A stretch of 17,917 nt of DNA from Allomyces macrogynus ATCC 38327 (taxonomy: Eukaryota; Blastocladiomycota; Blastocladiomycetes; Blastocladiales; Blastocladiaceae): positions 140,159-158,075 of the forward strand of contig GG745353.1 in assembly GCA_000151295.1 (NCBI GenBank), in the 5' to 3' direction. The position numbers and the translations under genes were made by a program. The notes under the pieces were generated by a model that was not told where the DNA came from, ran no database searches, and saw only the letters and a program-made list of their open reading frames with translations. This document shows positions 1 through 13,693 of the stretch, one piece after another (the first letter of the stretch is position 1; the number at the start of each line of letters is the position of its first letter).

Positions 1-181
1 ACTGCACGGCCAACTGACGTTTTCATTTGGCACCCAAGACTTGATCACATTGAATTGATAAATACACGACGCTGCACCTCCACGGCGCTCCCTGACGCTG
101 CCCTCAGTCGGCGCGCGGCGGTGATCGTCCGGCTTGCAGCCCGCAACCCCCCAAATGACAACAAAAATCAAAATCGCCCAC
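1..181. other. 3' flank of RVB1, no gene seen
   Basis: This is downstream sequence of the leftward RVB1 gene, up to the window edge. Short open frames cross it but none has protein-like composition or a plausible start. No canonical polyadenylation hexamer for the minus strand is present. The nearest A/T-rich patch is at about 50-65, and it could serve 3' end formation; that is inference. Confidence 0.5.
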
Positions 182-4596
<4,415 letters not shown>

Positions 4597-4830
4597 GGGT
4601 GGGTGGGGCGCGGGCCGGTCGACGTCGTGCGTATGGTTTAACTGGCGCGCTTGGGAGGACGTAGGAAGCCGTTCTGAATATCAATTACACATTATTTTCG
4701 CTCAAGATTGATTGATGGTGGGGTCCTCGTTTCCGCTCCAGTTTCCCGCTTGGTTACGGGCTTCGTGGCGACAAAAGGCAGCACGTATCAAAGCAGACGC
4801 AGCGCTGGGAGATGCGTAGGTAGTTGGTTG

Positions 4831-4836
4831 AATAAA
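4831..4836 (+). terminator. Candidate polyadenylation signal AATAAA
   Basis: A perfect AATAAA lies 235 bp after the stop of the rightward 795-residue gene, in a locally A/T-rich patch (GAATAAATATC). It is the best candidate for 3' end formation of that transcript. A second A-rich stretch with overlapping ATAAA motifs lies at about 5086-5100. Assignment is by consensus only. Confidence 0.45.
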
Positions 4837-4995
4837 TATCCAAATCACAAGCACCGGTTTCCAAAACGACGCAAATGGTTGAAAGGTCAAGAGCGTCGTG
4901 AGTGTTGGGAGCGAGAAACGGCGGGAGGGAGACAAAGAGAAGCAGCGAGCCCAAAGGACATAGCGTTCAAGAAACGAATCAATCAAAGCCAAACG

Positions 4996-5030
4996 GAACA
5001 ACAACAGCAACAACAACAGAAAGAACAAGG
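4996..5030. repeat. (CAA)n-like low-complexity tract
   Basis: An imperfect AAC/CAA/CAG trinucleotide tract sits in the intergenic region between the two convergent genes. It would code for Gln or Asn runs in some frames, but no surrounding reading frame looks genuine. I treat it as simple sequence. Confidence 0.6.
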
Positions 5031-5190
5031 CGCGCGCATGCTCATGATGTGCGCGGGAGGGGTGGGGACGGAGAAAGAAGGATACGAATAAAAATAAACG
5101 AAGAAACATCAAACTGATCAGGCTTGATCGACTAGCGGCGAGAGCACATCGCCGCGGGACCCCACAAACGCAGAGCTTCGAGTCGCCTCC

Positions 5191-7407
5191 TTACGACTGG
5201 CTCGCGTCCTTCATCGGGGTGTCACCGTCAGCGTCCTGCGACGCCGCCGGCGTGCCGTTGGCCTGACCATTGGCAGCAGCACCGTTGGCGTTACTCGACA
5301 ACGCGGCAGCGGCAGTGGCGGGAGCAGGAGCGGCCTTCTTGGCACCGGGCTTCTCGATCAGCAGCACCGAATGCTGCGCGCCGCACCCAGCCTGGACGAC
5401 CAGCGCACCCGACTTGGAAAAGTCGTAGGCCTGCGGCGTCTCGACATCGTCGTCGGAGCCGTTACCGAGCTGGCTGTTGATGTTCGTGCCCCAGTGGTAG
5501 GCCTTGCCCGCCTTGTCGACAGCAATATTGTGGTGCGTGCCGGCGGCAATCTGCGCAATGTTCTCGAGGCTCGAAATCATGGTCGGGCGGGCAATCGACG
5601 ACTTGGTGCGCTTGTGCTGCGTGACGGTGCCGTCGGCGTCCTTGTAGGTATCAAACACGTCGTCGTTGGTCAACTCGCCCTGGTGGTTGAGCCGCAAGAA
5701 CCCGAGCCCGAGCTCGTGGCCGTCGGTCCTGCCAAACGCGAGCACGCGGCCGTCCTCGAGCAGCACGAGCGAGTGGTGTTCGCCCGCGTCGATCTGCACG
5801 GCGCGCATCGTGTCCGGGTCCGGGAACCGAATCATGTCGGGCTTGGCGACCTGCTCCGACTCGTGTCGCGCACACTGGCCAAAGTTGTTGGCGCCAAACG
5901 TCCAGACATCGCCGTCCTCGTCAATGCACAGCGAGTGATACGACCCACAGGCGATCGCCTTGACCGTGGCCTTGATCGTCTTGAGCGCCATGGGCACCAA
6001 GCCCGACTCGAGCCGGTGCCGGTGGAACCCGGTCTGGCCCTGCTCCGAGTTACCCCACGCGTAGACGAGCCCCGTCGAGGTCAGCGTCAGCGCGTGGTTG
6101 TCGCCCGCGGCAATGTCGACAAACTTGTGCTTTTGGAAGTCGGGAAAGTCGAGCAGTTGCGGCGCAAACACCTTCTCAACGCCCGGGCGGAACCCGAGCT
6201 TGCCAGCTTGCTCGCCGCGGAACGTGCCCCATGCGTAGACTTGGCCCGAGGATGTGAGACCGAGTGAAATCGACCCGCCGGCCGCAAGCTTGACAAAGTC
6301 GTAGGTCTGCGAGTCGGGGATCTCGCCAATGTCGTTTTCCTCGCCCGCAGCCACGGGACGGCCGAGCGCGCCCTCGTCGCCGCAGCCCCACGAGTAGACC
6401 TGGATCGTGAGGGGTGAGGAAAGGTGTCAGTCGCACGGTCAGGAGAAACACCAGACGGGGACTCACCGTGCATGCGGTGCGATGCCAGATGAAACGAAAA
6501 GCAAGACGCATGCATGCATACCTTGCCGTCGGCCGTCAGCGCGAGGTTGTGCAGGCCGCCCACAGCGACATCGACAATGGGGACGCCCTTGAGGTCCGGC
6601 ACGGGCTTGGGCTTGGCCGCATCCTGGACGTCCTCACCCATGCCTATTGGTGCGATCAAAGCGAAACGAGTCAGATCTGACGCTCCTTGCGCTACTGCGG
6701 GGGTCAGGGAGAGGAAAGCGTACCGAGCTGGCCTGTCTCGCCACTACCAAACGCGTACACCTCACCCGCACGCTCCTTGCGCTCCGGGACGGCAAGTGGG
6801 CCCTCAATCACCTTGACGACCTTGGGCGCCTTGGGCTCCTTGGCGGGCTTGGGCTCCTTGGGCGCTTTCGGCGCTTTGGCGGCCTTGGGTGCCTTGGGCA
6901 CCTTGGGCGTCGTCGCGGCCTTGGTCGCGGGCGCCTTCCTGGCCGGGGCCTTGAGCCGCTTGGCCGCCGCCGTCGTCTTCGTCTTCGCAGCAGGTTCCGC
7001 GGCGGCCTTAGTCTTGGCCGCAGGCTTCTTGGCTGTCGTCGCCTTGGTCGTGGCCGCGGCCTTCTTCTTGGAAGCGGCAGCGGCAGGCACCGCCTCTTCG
7101 GCCTTGGTCGTACGCGCCGACCGGCGCGGCGCCGGCGAAGCGTCGTCGTCGGCGGCCTTGGCAGCCTTGGTCGCCTTGCGGCCCTTGGTCGCGTACGGCG
7201 TCGCCGTCTCGGCGGCTACCAAGTGCGATCGTACTCGGTCAGTGGAACGTTGCAGGAAGAAAAGAGGACCCAGCGCAGCTGCTTCGCGCGCGGATGGAGC
7301 TCGATAGCGCCGCCGCGAGCCCCATCCGGCAGCGGGACCATCAAGCGGGCATGATAAGACGACGAACCCTTCTTGGTGATGCGGCGCTCGCGCTGCGTGG
7401 CGGGCAT
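5191..7407 (-). CDS. RCC1: RCC1-type Ran guanine-nucleotide exchange factor, with H1-like N-terminal tail, 4 exons
   Basis: RCC1 is the chromatin-bound exchange factor for the Ran GTPase; it makes Ran-GTP in the nucleus for nucleocytoplasmic transport and spindle assembly. Exons are 7368-7407, 6724-7215, 6522-6643 and 5191-6399, giving 620 residues. The donors are GTTCGT, GTACGC and GTATGC, and the introns are 152, 80 and 122 bp. Seven-bladed propeller repeats are visible from about residue 165 to 568, for example GSGETGQLGMGEDV, VYSWGCGDEGALGRP, VYAWGNSEQGQTG, VWTFGANNFGQCA and YHWGTNINSQLGNG. Residues 1-160 are extremely rich in Lys, Ala and Pro, with many KAP/KEP repeats that resemble a histone H1 tail. 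A 52-residue Ala/Asn-rich tail ends in PMKDASQS. The 13-residue first exon (MPATQRERRITKK) is the only solution I found that fits both phase and a good donor. The propeller part is certain; the first exon is less so. Confidence 0.93.
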
Positions 7408-8052
7408 CGTGGTGGTTGGAAGTGGTGGTGTGCGCTTGGGCGAGCTGATCAGAGAGCGTGCGAGCGCGCGCGTGGGGCCGGACCAGGCGGAAGTGATGGC
7501 GGCGCTTGCGCCGCAGGGGAACGAATTGGTTGTGGCCTCGGTGGTGGAGGACTGCAGGGAGAGCGAGAGCGAGAGCGGGGGTCGGCGATGAAGTCGAGCA
7601 CAGCACAGCACGGCACGGTTGGCCTCACGACCAAAGTGTCCACCCAACACACCACAGCATCCAACCCAACACAACACAACTGCAGTCTGCAACGCATCGC
7701 GTGTTTGCGCTCCGCTTCCCCCGAGCTTGCCTGCGATTTTGTGGGCTGCAAAAGCAAGAAAACAACTCCATTTTTTTACTGTTTCTGCTCTTGCCCTCGC
7801 TGATGCTTTGGTTCAGGACCTCTGCCCTGTTTCTTGCCCAAACTCGCTCGGTTAGTTTTGCGGCACGACGGTTGGCGGCCGAACCATAACCATCCAGCTG
7901 GCGCGGATCTGGAACGTTGCTTTGCAAGCGGATTTCCAAGCGAAGGGCAGGAACATATGCCCATGGCGATTCCATGGAGCTGTCGCGCTGTATGTGTGGT
8001 CATTATCATGCTTGCCCTGCTGTTATTCGGAGTACGGCGGTACTTCTTGCCA
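7408..8052. promoter_or_regulatory. RCC1 upstream region
   Basis: This is the region upstream of RCC1, with no supported gene. An ATTGG at 7525-7529 is a CCAAT box when read in the RCC1 direction, 118 bp before the RCC1 start codon. The stretch at about 7590-7690 is rich in CACA/CAACA repeats. Several frames are open here, but their translations are low in complexity or begin with non-ATG codons. Confidence 0.45.
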
Positions 8053-8361
8053 CTACAGATGTGTGCCGACAAAGACGGCGTGCTCGCTCAATGTCAACAC
8101 CGTTTTGACACGGTTCAATTCATCGGCGGGCACAGGCTCGCCGTCATAAATCCAGCAACAATCGTCGTTGGGCAAGAATGTCGCCCGATATGTGCGCCTG
8201 GCCCCGCCGAGGCAGCGTTTGGGCCAAGCAACCAGATCAGGCAACGGACCAGTGTCCTTTTCGATCCCCTGCGTGTTTTTTACAGGCGTGCCGTGGAGAA
8301 AATGCCGGCTCGCCCGTCTTTGATCCGCGGTGGAATAAAGCATTGTGTTGAAGAGAAGCAT
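8053..8361 (-). pseudogene. Candidate third copy of the small YRIH/FAEV family (copy C)
   Basis: A 102-codon minus-strand frame from ATG 8361 to a TAG at 8053 reads like a globular protein. Its second half lines up by eye with copy B at 16253-16590. Shared elements are an F-x-H/L-x-TP segment, a TG-x2-P-[ID] segment, a central YR, F-x-P, then DG, DE, RV and an end at nearly the same point (DG to stop is 30 residues here and 31 in copy B). Identity is low, and the YRIH-FAEV core is reduced to YRATFLP. It could be a diverged family member, a remnant, or an antisense shadow of the plus-strand open frame at 7957-8811. I judge the first or second more likely. Its function is unknown. Confidence 0.35.
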
Positions 8362-8862
8362 TGGGCCGCGGGCGGAAGCGTGGTTTTGACCCGCACGGCA
8401 ACGGAGCAAGGAGACGCAACGAGCCGCGTGATGGGCAGGCGGCCGTCTCGCATCTTTCCGAGAGACGCGCCGCCCACACCGCAAACCAACTGTTCTGTTG
8501 ACGATGTCGCAATGGCGCGCGCGCCGGGTTTGCCCGACGAGGTTCGGGTAATATCTTGCCAGGTCTGTGGCGCGACGATTCTTACGCTTCGGCTGAAGAT
8601 TCTCCACCCGACAGCGGCACTGAGCAACTGCGTGTTATCCCTTTTGTCGACTGTCCTCCAGGACCCACCCCGAGCTCGATTTCCGCGCCCCATGGCCGTC
8701 CCGTTCTCTCGTGCCTGTGTTGGTCGTGAATGTCGTACGCTGCGCTTGGGCGCAACGTACATCCACAGCATCCAGCAAGCAACAGACGCCAGAACGACAC
8801 GCAAGACTTGATTGCCATTCCCCCAAATAACAACACACCAAAAACTACCTCCTCTCCTCCGC
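8362..8862. other. Gap between UTP6 and copy C, no supported gene
   Basis: This is the 3' flank of UTP6. A minus-strand frame (stop at about 8280) gives protein-like text including IVAPQTWQDITRTSSGKPG and could be upstream exon sequence or decayed sequence belonging to copy C. The plus-strand frame 7957-8811 also crosses it. Neither has a recognisable family or clear splice sites. The A/C-rich stretch 8820-8860 probably contains the UTP6 3' end. Confidence 0.4.
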
Positions 8863-11139
8863 TCACCCCTTGATCAAATTCCACTTGGCCGCCAACTCAT
8901 CCGCGCCCACACTACCCACCGCACGCGCCGCGCGCATGTACACCTGCGTCGCCTGCACGAGATCCTTGGCGACCTTGACTTCAAACGTCAAGTACCGCAA
9001 CCACCACGCGACACTCTCGGGCCACCGCTGCGCGCCAAGCATGTACAGCTCCCGGCTCCGCGCGAGGGTCGTGTCCGGAATCTCGGCATCCACGAGCGCC
9101 GCAAGAAGTTCGAGCGACGTGGCTGGATAGGTGCGAAGTAGGCTGTCGCGGAACGCACCGCGCTCAGTCACGGGAAGAACGCGGAGCGCGCTCGTCAGGA
9201 ACGCGGCGTGTTGAGAAAGGACACGGTCGGCGTCGGTGGCCGGCGACGGTGCGGCCTGGACGCGTTTCCATTGCGCGAGCGTGTGTGCGGCCGTGCGCGT
9301 CAAGCACATGTCGTCGTCGACGGGGAGGTGGTCCGCGGGCGGGTATTTCCCGCTGGCGACGAGGGAATGCACGTGCAGGAGCAAGTCGACGACGTCGCAT
9401 GCGGTAACGCGCGCGGTGACCGCGGCTGGCGCCCATGCCGGATCGATCGTGATCCGGGCGAGAATGAGCGGGACGTGGGTCGGAAACGCCGAGGTCGCGA
9501 GTGACGCGACCGAGTTGGGGGTCACGCCGGAGACGGGTTGCGGGAACTTGGGCAGCGACTGCAGGAGTAGTTGGTACGTGGATGCGAGCAGCGGTGCGTC
9601 GCCCGTCGGGACGGGTGATGCCGATCCCGTGGTTGCCGGAAGGGACGCGTCCGTGGCACGCAGGTACGCGAGCGCGTGCCGCTGGATCTGCGCGCCAATG
9701 TACGCGCGCAGGGCCTTGTCGACACGGCCGGCGACGCGGTTCTGGTCAAGGAGGAACTGCAGCATGACGTCGCGGCGCTGTGCGTGCTGGTCGGGTGAGG
9801 AAGTCGCGAAATCGTCGTCGTACGCCTGGATCGCGGCGTGCAGGAGCGCCGGGTACGTTGGGTCGGACGGCGCAACGGTCGCGACGCCCGGAATCACGCG
9901 CCATGCGGTAACGAGCAGGGCCGCGTGCGCGTTCCTTGGTGCAAGCGATTCGCGAATGCGATCGAGCAGGTGGTTGACGAGCGACTGCGCGCCGTGCGCG
10001 TTGACGGCCACGTGCATGCACGCACAGCACAAGTCCACGTCATCAGGCACCGCGACGAGGGCCTCGTCAAACACGAGTCGCGGGATCGTGTAGGCCACGA
10101 CCGGGTCGTCATCGGAATCGTCGGCCGACTCCGGCCGTCCGCTGCGCAGTTTCGCGTCGAGTGCCGAGTCCGCATCGCCGCCCACACGTGTCAGCGCGTC
10201 CTCGGCATCGCTGCCGTCGTCGTCCTCGTCCACGTCTATAGCATTTGCGGGTGCGTCGCCAAGCACCTGCATCGCGTCATCCTCCTCCTCGTCCGAATCG
10301 TCCTCGGCATCGGAACTCGCATCCGACGCGTCCTCGTCGGCAGCCGCGCCCCCCTTGCCCTTCAACTGTTCCGCCAACTCCTTGCGCACGCGAATCTTGG
10401 CCACGTACATCGTCTCCATCTTGAACCACTCGGCCCAGAGCTCCTTGGCGTCGCGGTTAATATGCACGGCGCGCTGCATCAGTTTCCGCGCCGACGCCGT
10501 GTTGGCATTGCGCTCAAACTCCCACTTGGCGGCGAGAATCCACAAGGCCGAGTTGCGCGGGTGCAACTGGATCGCGCGCGCAAAGACGGACCCGAGACGA
10601 CGGTAGGACTTGAGTTTCTTGGCCATGTCAATGTACCGCAGCCACAGCGCCACGTCGCCGGGGAACTTGGCGACGGCGCGGTTGTAGAGGTGGTGGAGAC
10701 GTTTCGGGCCGGCGTAGTCGATGATTGAGGACTTGTACCGCAGACCTACGGGGGCAAAAGGGGGGCGGTGAGCGTCGTATGGCGCGATTGGTGGGCCGAC
10801 CAGAGCGGAAGGGAAACAAACCCATTCGGCTCACGCGCTTGCGGCGGATCTTTTCGAGGTTCCACTCGTAGTCAATGTACTTGATGAAATCAGCCTTGTT
10901 GGCGCCGCGGCGGCGCAGCGCGTACTCGAAGTTGGTGCGCTGCTTGACGATCGACTTGACCTCGACCTGGTGGAGTGACCGCGTGGATCAGCATCCGAGT
11001 GACCGCGTGGATCAGCATCCGAGTCGGACCAACATCGTCGAGTAGAGGTTCGCCTTACCTCAGTGAACAGCTTCTTGCGCTGCGCGTCCCGAAGCTCGGC
11101 CACCATGGCCTCGAGCTGAAGTTGAACGCCGTCGGCCAT
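8863..11139 (-). CDS. UTP6: U3 snoRNP-associated protein UTP6 (HAT-repeat), 3 exons
   Basis: UTP6 is a subunit of the UTP-B module of the nucleolar small-subunit processome, needed for 18S rRNA maturation. Exons are 11059-11139, 10822-10966 and 8863-10745. The introns are 92 bp (GTAAGG donor) and 76 bp (GTTTGT donor), and the product is 702 residues. The N-terminal UTP6 domain is clear: MVAELRDAQRKKLF, IVKQRTNFEYALRRRGANK, DFIKYIDYEWNLE and RRKRV. HAT repeats follow from about residue 105, such as ALWLRYIDMAKKLKSYRR, VFARAIQLHPRNSALWILAA and ELWAEWFKME. The protein is longer than human (about 597) or yeast (440) UTP6, largely because of an Asp/Glu/Ser insert at about residues 210-290 and a C-terminal helical region. 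The C-terminal part (YLTFEVKVAKD) still looks HAT-like. It is divergent with MTR3. Intron 1 carries a 24-bp tandem duplication. Confidence 0.93.
10975..11022. repeat. Perfect 24-bp tandem duplication inside UTP6 intron 1
   Basis: Two identical 24-bp units (10975-10998 and 10999-11022) lie directly head to tail, and the match extends by two bases at either end. They lie within intron 1 of UTP6 (10967-11058), close to its 3' splice site. In the gene's direction each unit contains GCTGATC, which fits the CTGAY branch-site pattern of other introns here, so the duplication may have doubled the branch point. Confidence 0.95.
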
Positions 11140-11506
11140 TTTCGTAGCGTTGATTGAAGTGACGGTTCAAGTTCAGACGGGGCTAAATGTGGGTTCGGTC
11201 CAATTTGCGGATGTTGGTGCTGAGGCTCGCCGTGCTGTCGTCTTGGCGTCGTGCTCGTGGTGCTGGTGTGTGATCAGGATCAGTGGTTTGCAGCCAAGGC
11301 AGCGGCGAGGCGCGACCTGGTCACATGCGCTCAGATGCCCGGTTGCCCGGCCCACTTTGCCTCACCACGACAAAGACTGCGACAACGTTGCACGCGCCGT
11401 CGCCTGATGCCGACAACACGATCACCGCACCACGTGCAGCGCACCGAATCACGATTGGGATCAGAAACAAGCGTCCAACAACTTGCAGCAACACGACGCA
11501 ACGATC
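11140..11506. promoter_or_regulatory. Divergent promoter of UTP6 and MTR3
   Basis: This 367-bp region separates the two start codons. It holds a CCAAT at 11200-11204 (61 bp before the UTP6 start), a palindromic CACGTG at 11431-11436 (71 bp before the MTR3 start), and an ATTGG (inverted CCAAT) at 11454-11458, 49 bp before the MTR3 start. There is no evident TATA box. Both genes act in nucleolar RNA processing, so shared control is plausible but inferred. Confidence 0.65.
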
Positions 11507-12660
11507 ATGGCATCAGCAAATATCGACCGCAAGCGCATCAACGGGCCCGAAGTATCGGTGATCCCGCTGCCCCTTGAAGGCGAAGCCAGCGCCGAAGAAG
11601 CACTGCTCTTGAACCATGACGCAAAGCGGCAAGATGGCCGGAACGTCGAGACCGTTAGGCCATTTTGTAAGTTTCAAGGAGAAACCATCAACACAATCAA
11701 TCGAAATGGATAGCTGATCAGGACTTGATGCCAATAATTCCAGTCATCAAGACGGGTGCCGTCCCCGCAGCCGACGGATCCGCATTCGTCGAGCAGGGCA
11801 ACACCAAGGTCATTTGTGCCGTGTACGCGCTCGTGCTCGCCACCGTACACCTTCTCCACCGCACCACACGTGTCCTCTGACCTCGACTCGCCAACATCGC
11901 AGATACGGCCCCCGCCCCGACCGCAAGCTGACCGACACCGACCGCGGCCGCGTCACCGTCGAGTTCCGATTGGCCCCGTTTGCACAGGCCAAGCGGCGCG
12001 GTTTTGTCAAGGACGTGGTGGAAAAGGAGTACTCGCAGGTGCTCGAGGACGCGCTCGCGCCGGCAATTGTCTTTGAGTCGTTTTCCAAGGCCGCCGTGGA
12101 CGTGTTTGTGACAGTGCTCGAAGACGATGGTACGCTGGCAGCAGTGGCCGCAGGCGTGAGTGCCGCGAGTTTGGCGCTCGCGGATGCGGGGATCGAGATG
12201 TTTGATTTGGTCGCAGCGTGTACGGCGGTACGGTCTCCTTATTGCGCACGTCGATGGTCGAGGAGCGGGAGTGCTGACAGTAATCTGCGGAATAGGGGTT
12301 CGTCGACGATATGGTCGTCATGGACTTGACGGCGACCGAGGAGAAGTTGCGCAAGGGGTCGATGCTGCTCGCCTACATGTCGAGTCTGAACCAAGTGTCG
12401 CAAGTGATCCAGACCGGATCGGTGGGCGCAACAACAGCCGAGGAGGTACACTTGAACGGTCTTCGCCCTCTCCCTCGCGCCCTCATCAGCTGACCGTCGC
12501 GCCGTGTCTCTAGGCCATGGACTTTTGCATCGACGCCTGTGCCGAAATCCACACACTCATGTCCGAAGCCCTCGTCGCGGCCGCACACGAGACGCAATTC
12601 CACACCACACCGACCAACAATGTTGCGGTCGTGGACGACGATGATGACATGGAACTGTAG
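11507..12660 (+). CDS. MTR3: Exosome core subunit MTR3 (EXOSC6), RNase PH fold, 5 exons
   Basis: MTR3 is one of six RNase-PH-like subunits of the eukaryotic RNA exosome ring, which processes and degrades rRNA, snoRNA and mRNA. The subunit is structural, not catalytic, in eukaryotes. Exons are 11507-11666, 11744-11822, 11903-12227, 12296-12445 and 12514-12660. All four introns are 68-80 bp, with GTAAGT or GTAC donors and CTGA(C/T) branch sites. The product is 286 residues (human EXOSC6 is 272). Motifs include RQDGRN, the GSAFVEQGNTKVICAVYGPR strand, FRLAPFAQAKRRGF, the ALADAGIEMFDLV strand-helix and LNQVSQVIQTG. The VEFRLAPFA segment and the ADAGIEMFDLV segment favour MTR3 over RRP41 or RRP46. 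The ATG at 11507 is the first in frame. The protein ends in an Asp-rich tail. Its stop lies 26 bp from that of HUS1 on the other strand. Confidence 0.88.
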
Positions 12661-12686
12661 CAACACGATGGTTTCTTTCTTATTTA

Positions 12687-13693
12687 TCACAAGATGCGCG
12701 CGGGCACATAGTAGGTGAGCACCGACTCGGACTGATTCGGTGCGGCGTGTCCTCCCCTGCCGACATCGTCGGGTGGGGAATCGGGCGCGTCGAGGTGCGC
12801 ATAGACGACGGCACATACCTGATGGTGGATTGCAAGGACGACCTGCGTCGGGTGCGCAACGTGGCATTGCATGACGCGGCTAAAGTCGGCCGTGGCCACG
12901 GTCACTTCGGCGAGCTGGTCGGCGCGAAGCGCGGTTGCGAGGGGGGCGGGCCCGGCATCTTGTCCTCGTTCTGTATGGTGGATCCAACCGCGTCCGGCCA
13001 GTCAGCTCGCGCGGGTACAACATGAGAGCGGCACAGAAATGAGACACACGCACCATCAACCACGCGCGCGTGCTCGAGTCTTCCTATCACCGTTTCAAAC
13101 TGCACATTCGGCGTCTCAGCGCGGATCCGCAACTCCCCAAGCCCATGTCGGCTGGCCAGGGTCAAGTGCGTCGCACCCATGGCCTTGATCCGGTCAATCA
13201 TGGCGCGCAGCGTCGCGAGCGGAGGCAGGGCCACATACACGTCCGACCACGGCATGCGCGGCTCGCGCAACTCATCAATCGCACTCCGCTTCAGAACACG
13301 GATCGGCACATCGTGGTGCACGACCACGGGCCGCGCGCCCGCCTTGGACTCTGCGACCATGGTCATGGCCAAGACGGGTGTCGGATTGCGCGCGAGTTTC
13401 ACCGTCACCGCGTGCGCCGTCGCCATGCTCTTGACGGCGCGGTGCAGTAATGCCGTGGGCACCGACAGCGCGATTTCCGAGGTTGGGTGCGACGATTCCA
13501 GCAACATTTCCTCGAAGAGCAGGTCGGCGGGCGCGTGCGACCAAACCTGCGTCGCGTCGGCCGCGTCCTTGACGACCAGGTAGAAGCGGTGTCGCGAGAA
13601 GCGTAGCGTGCAGTGCCGCGCGCCGAGCTTGTCGAGCGGGGCCACGAGCTTGGCGAGCGTCTTGGGCGAGATGACCTTGAATTTCATGCGCAT
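12687..13693 (-). CDS. HUS1: DNA-damage checkpoint clamp subunit HUS1, 2 exons
   Basis: HUS1 joins RAD9 and RAD1 to form the PCNA-like 9-1-1 clamp, loaded at damaged DNA to activate ATR signalling. Exons are 13054-13693 and 12687-12970. The 83-bp intron has a GTGCGT donor, a GCTGAC branch site and a CAG acceptor, and the product is 307 residues (human is 280). Matching elements are the MKFKV start, CTLRFSRHRFYLVV, VWSHAPADLLFEE, the LLHRAVKSM helix, the VVVHHDVPIRVL strand (human THDIPIKVI), ELRIRAETPNVQFETV and the C-terminal strand SVLTYYVPARIL (human SLQYFIPALS). An Asp/Pro/Gly-rich loop of about 20 residues precedes the last strand. I chose ATG 13693 because A stands at -3; ATG 13687, two codons later, matches the family start MKF better. 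The stop TGA is followed at once by in-frame TAA. The gene is divergent from WDR70. Confidence 0.92.

Larger units (their letters stand above)
4597..5190. other. Convergent intergenic region with 3' ends of two genes
   Basis: This 594-bp stretch lies between two genes that end towards each other. It holds the 3' untranslated regions of both, and no convincing gene. The open frames in it are short and have repetitive, unprotein-like translations. A purine-rich, (CAA)n-like tract occupies about 4996-5030. I see no tRNA-like or rRNA-like structure. Confidence 0.6.

Noticed and set aside
4980..5040. A poly-glutamine protein encoded by the CAA tract
   Set aside because: Flanking sequence in the same frame is not protein-like and has stops close by.
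4597..5190. A gene or tRNA in the convergent gap
   Set aside because: The open frames are low in complexity and I found no cloverleaf with GTTCRA-type arm.
5371..6267. A 298-codon plus-strand open frame opposite RCC1
   Set aside because: The minus strand encodes intact propeller repeats; the plus frame is their reverse complement in a GC-biased codon context.
7216..7367. Reading RCC1 exon 1 through to LRW with a GTCCTC donor
   Set aside because: That junction leaves the wrong phase for the next exon; the GTTCGT donor at 7367 keeps phase 1 and has a CTGAC branch site downstream.
9838..10728. Long plus-strand frames opposite UTP6
   Set aside because: UTP6 on the minus strand has clear family motifs; these frames carry no recognisable family.
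11507..12660. Calling the exosome gene RRP41 (EXOSC4)
   Set aside because: The N-terminal RQDGRN text is common to the family, but FRLAPFAQAKRR, ADAGIEMFDLV and LNQVSQVIQTG fit MTR3/EXOSC6 better.
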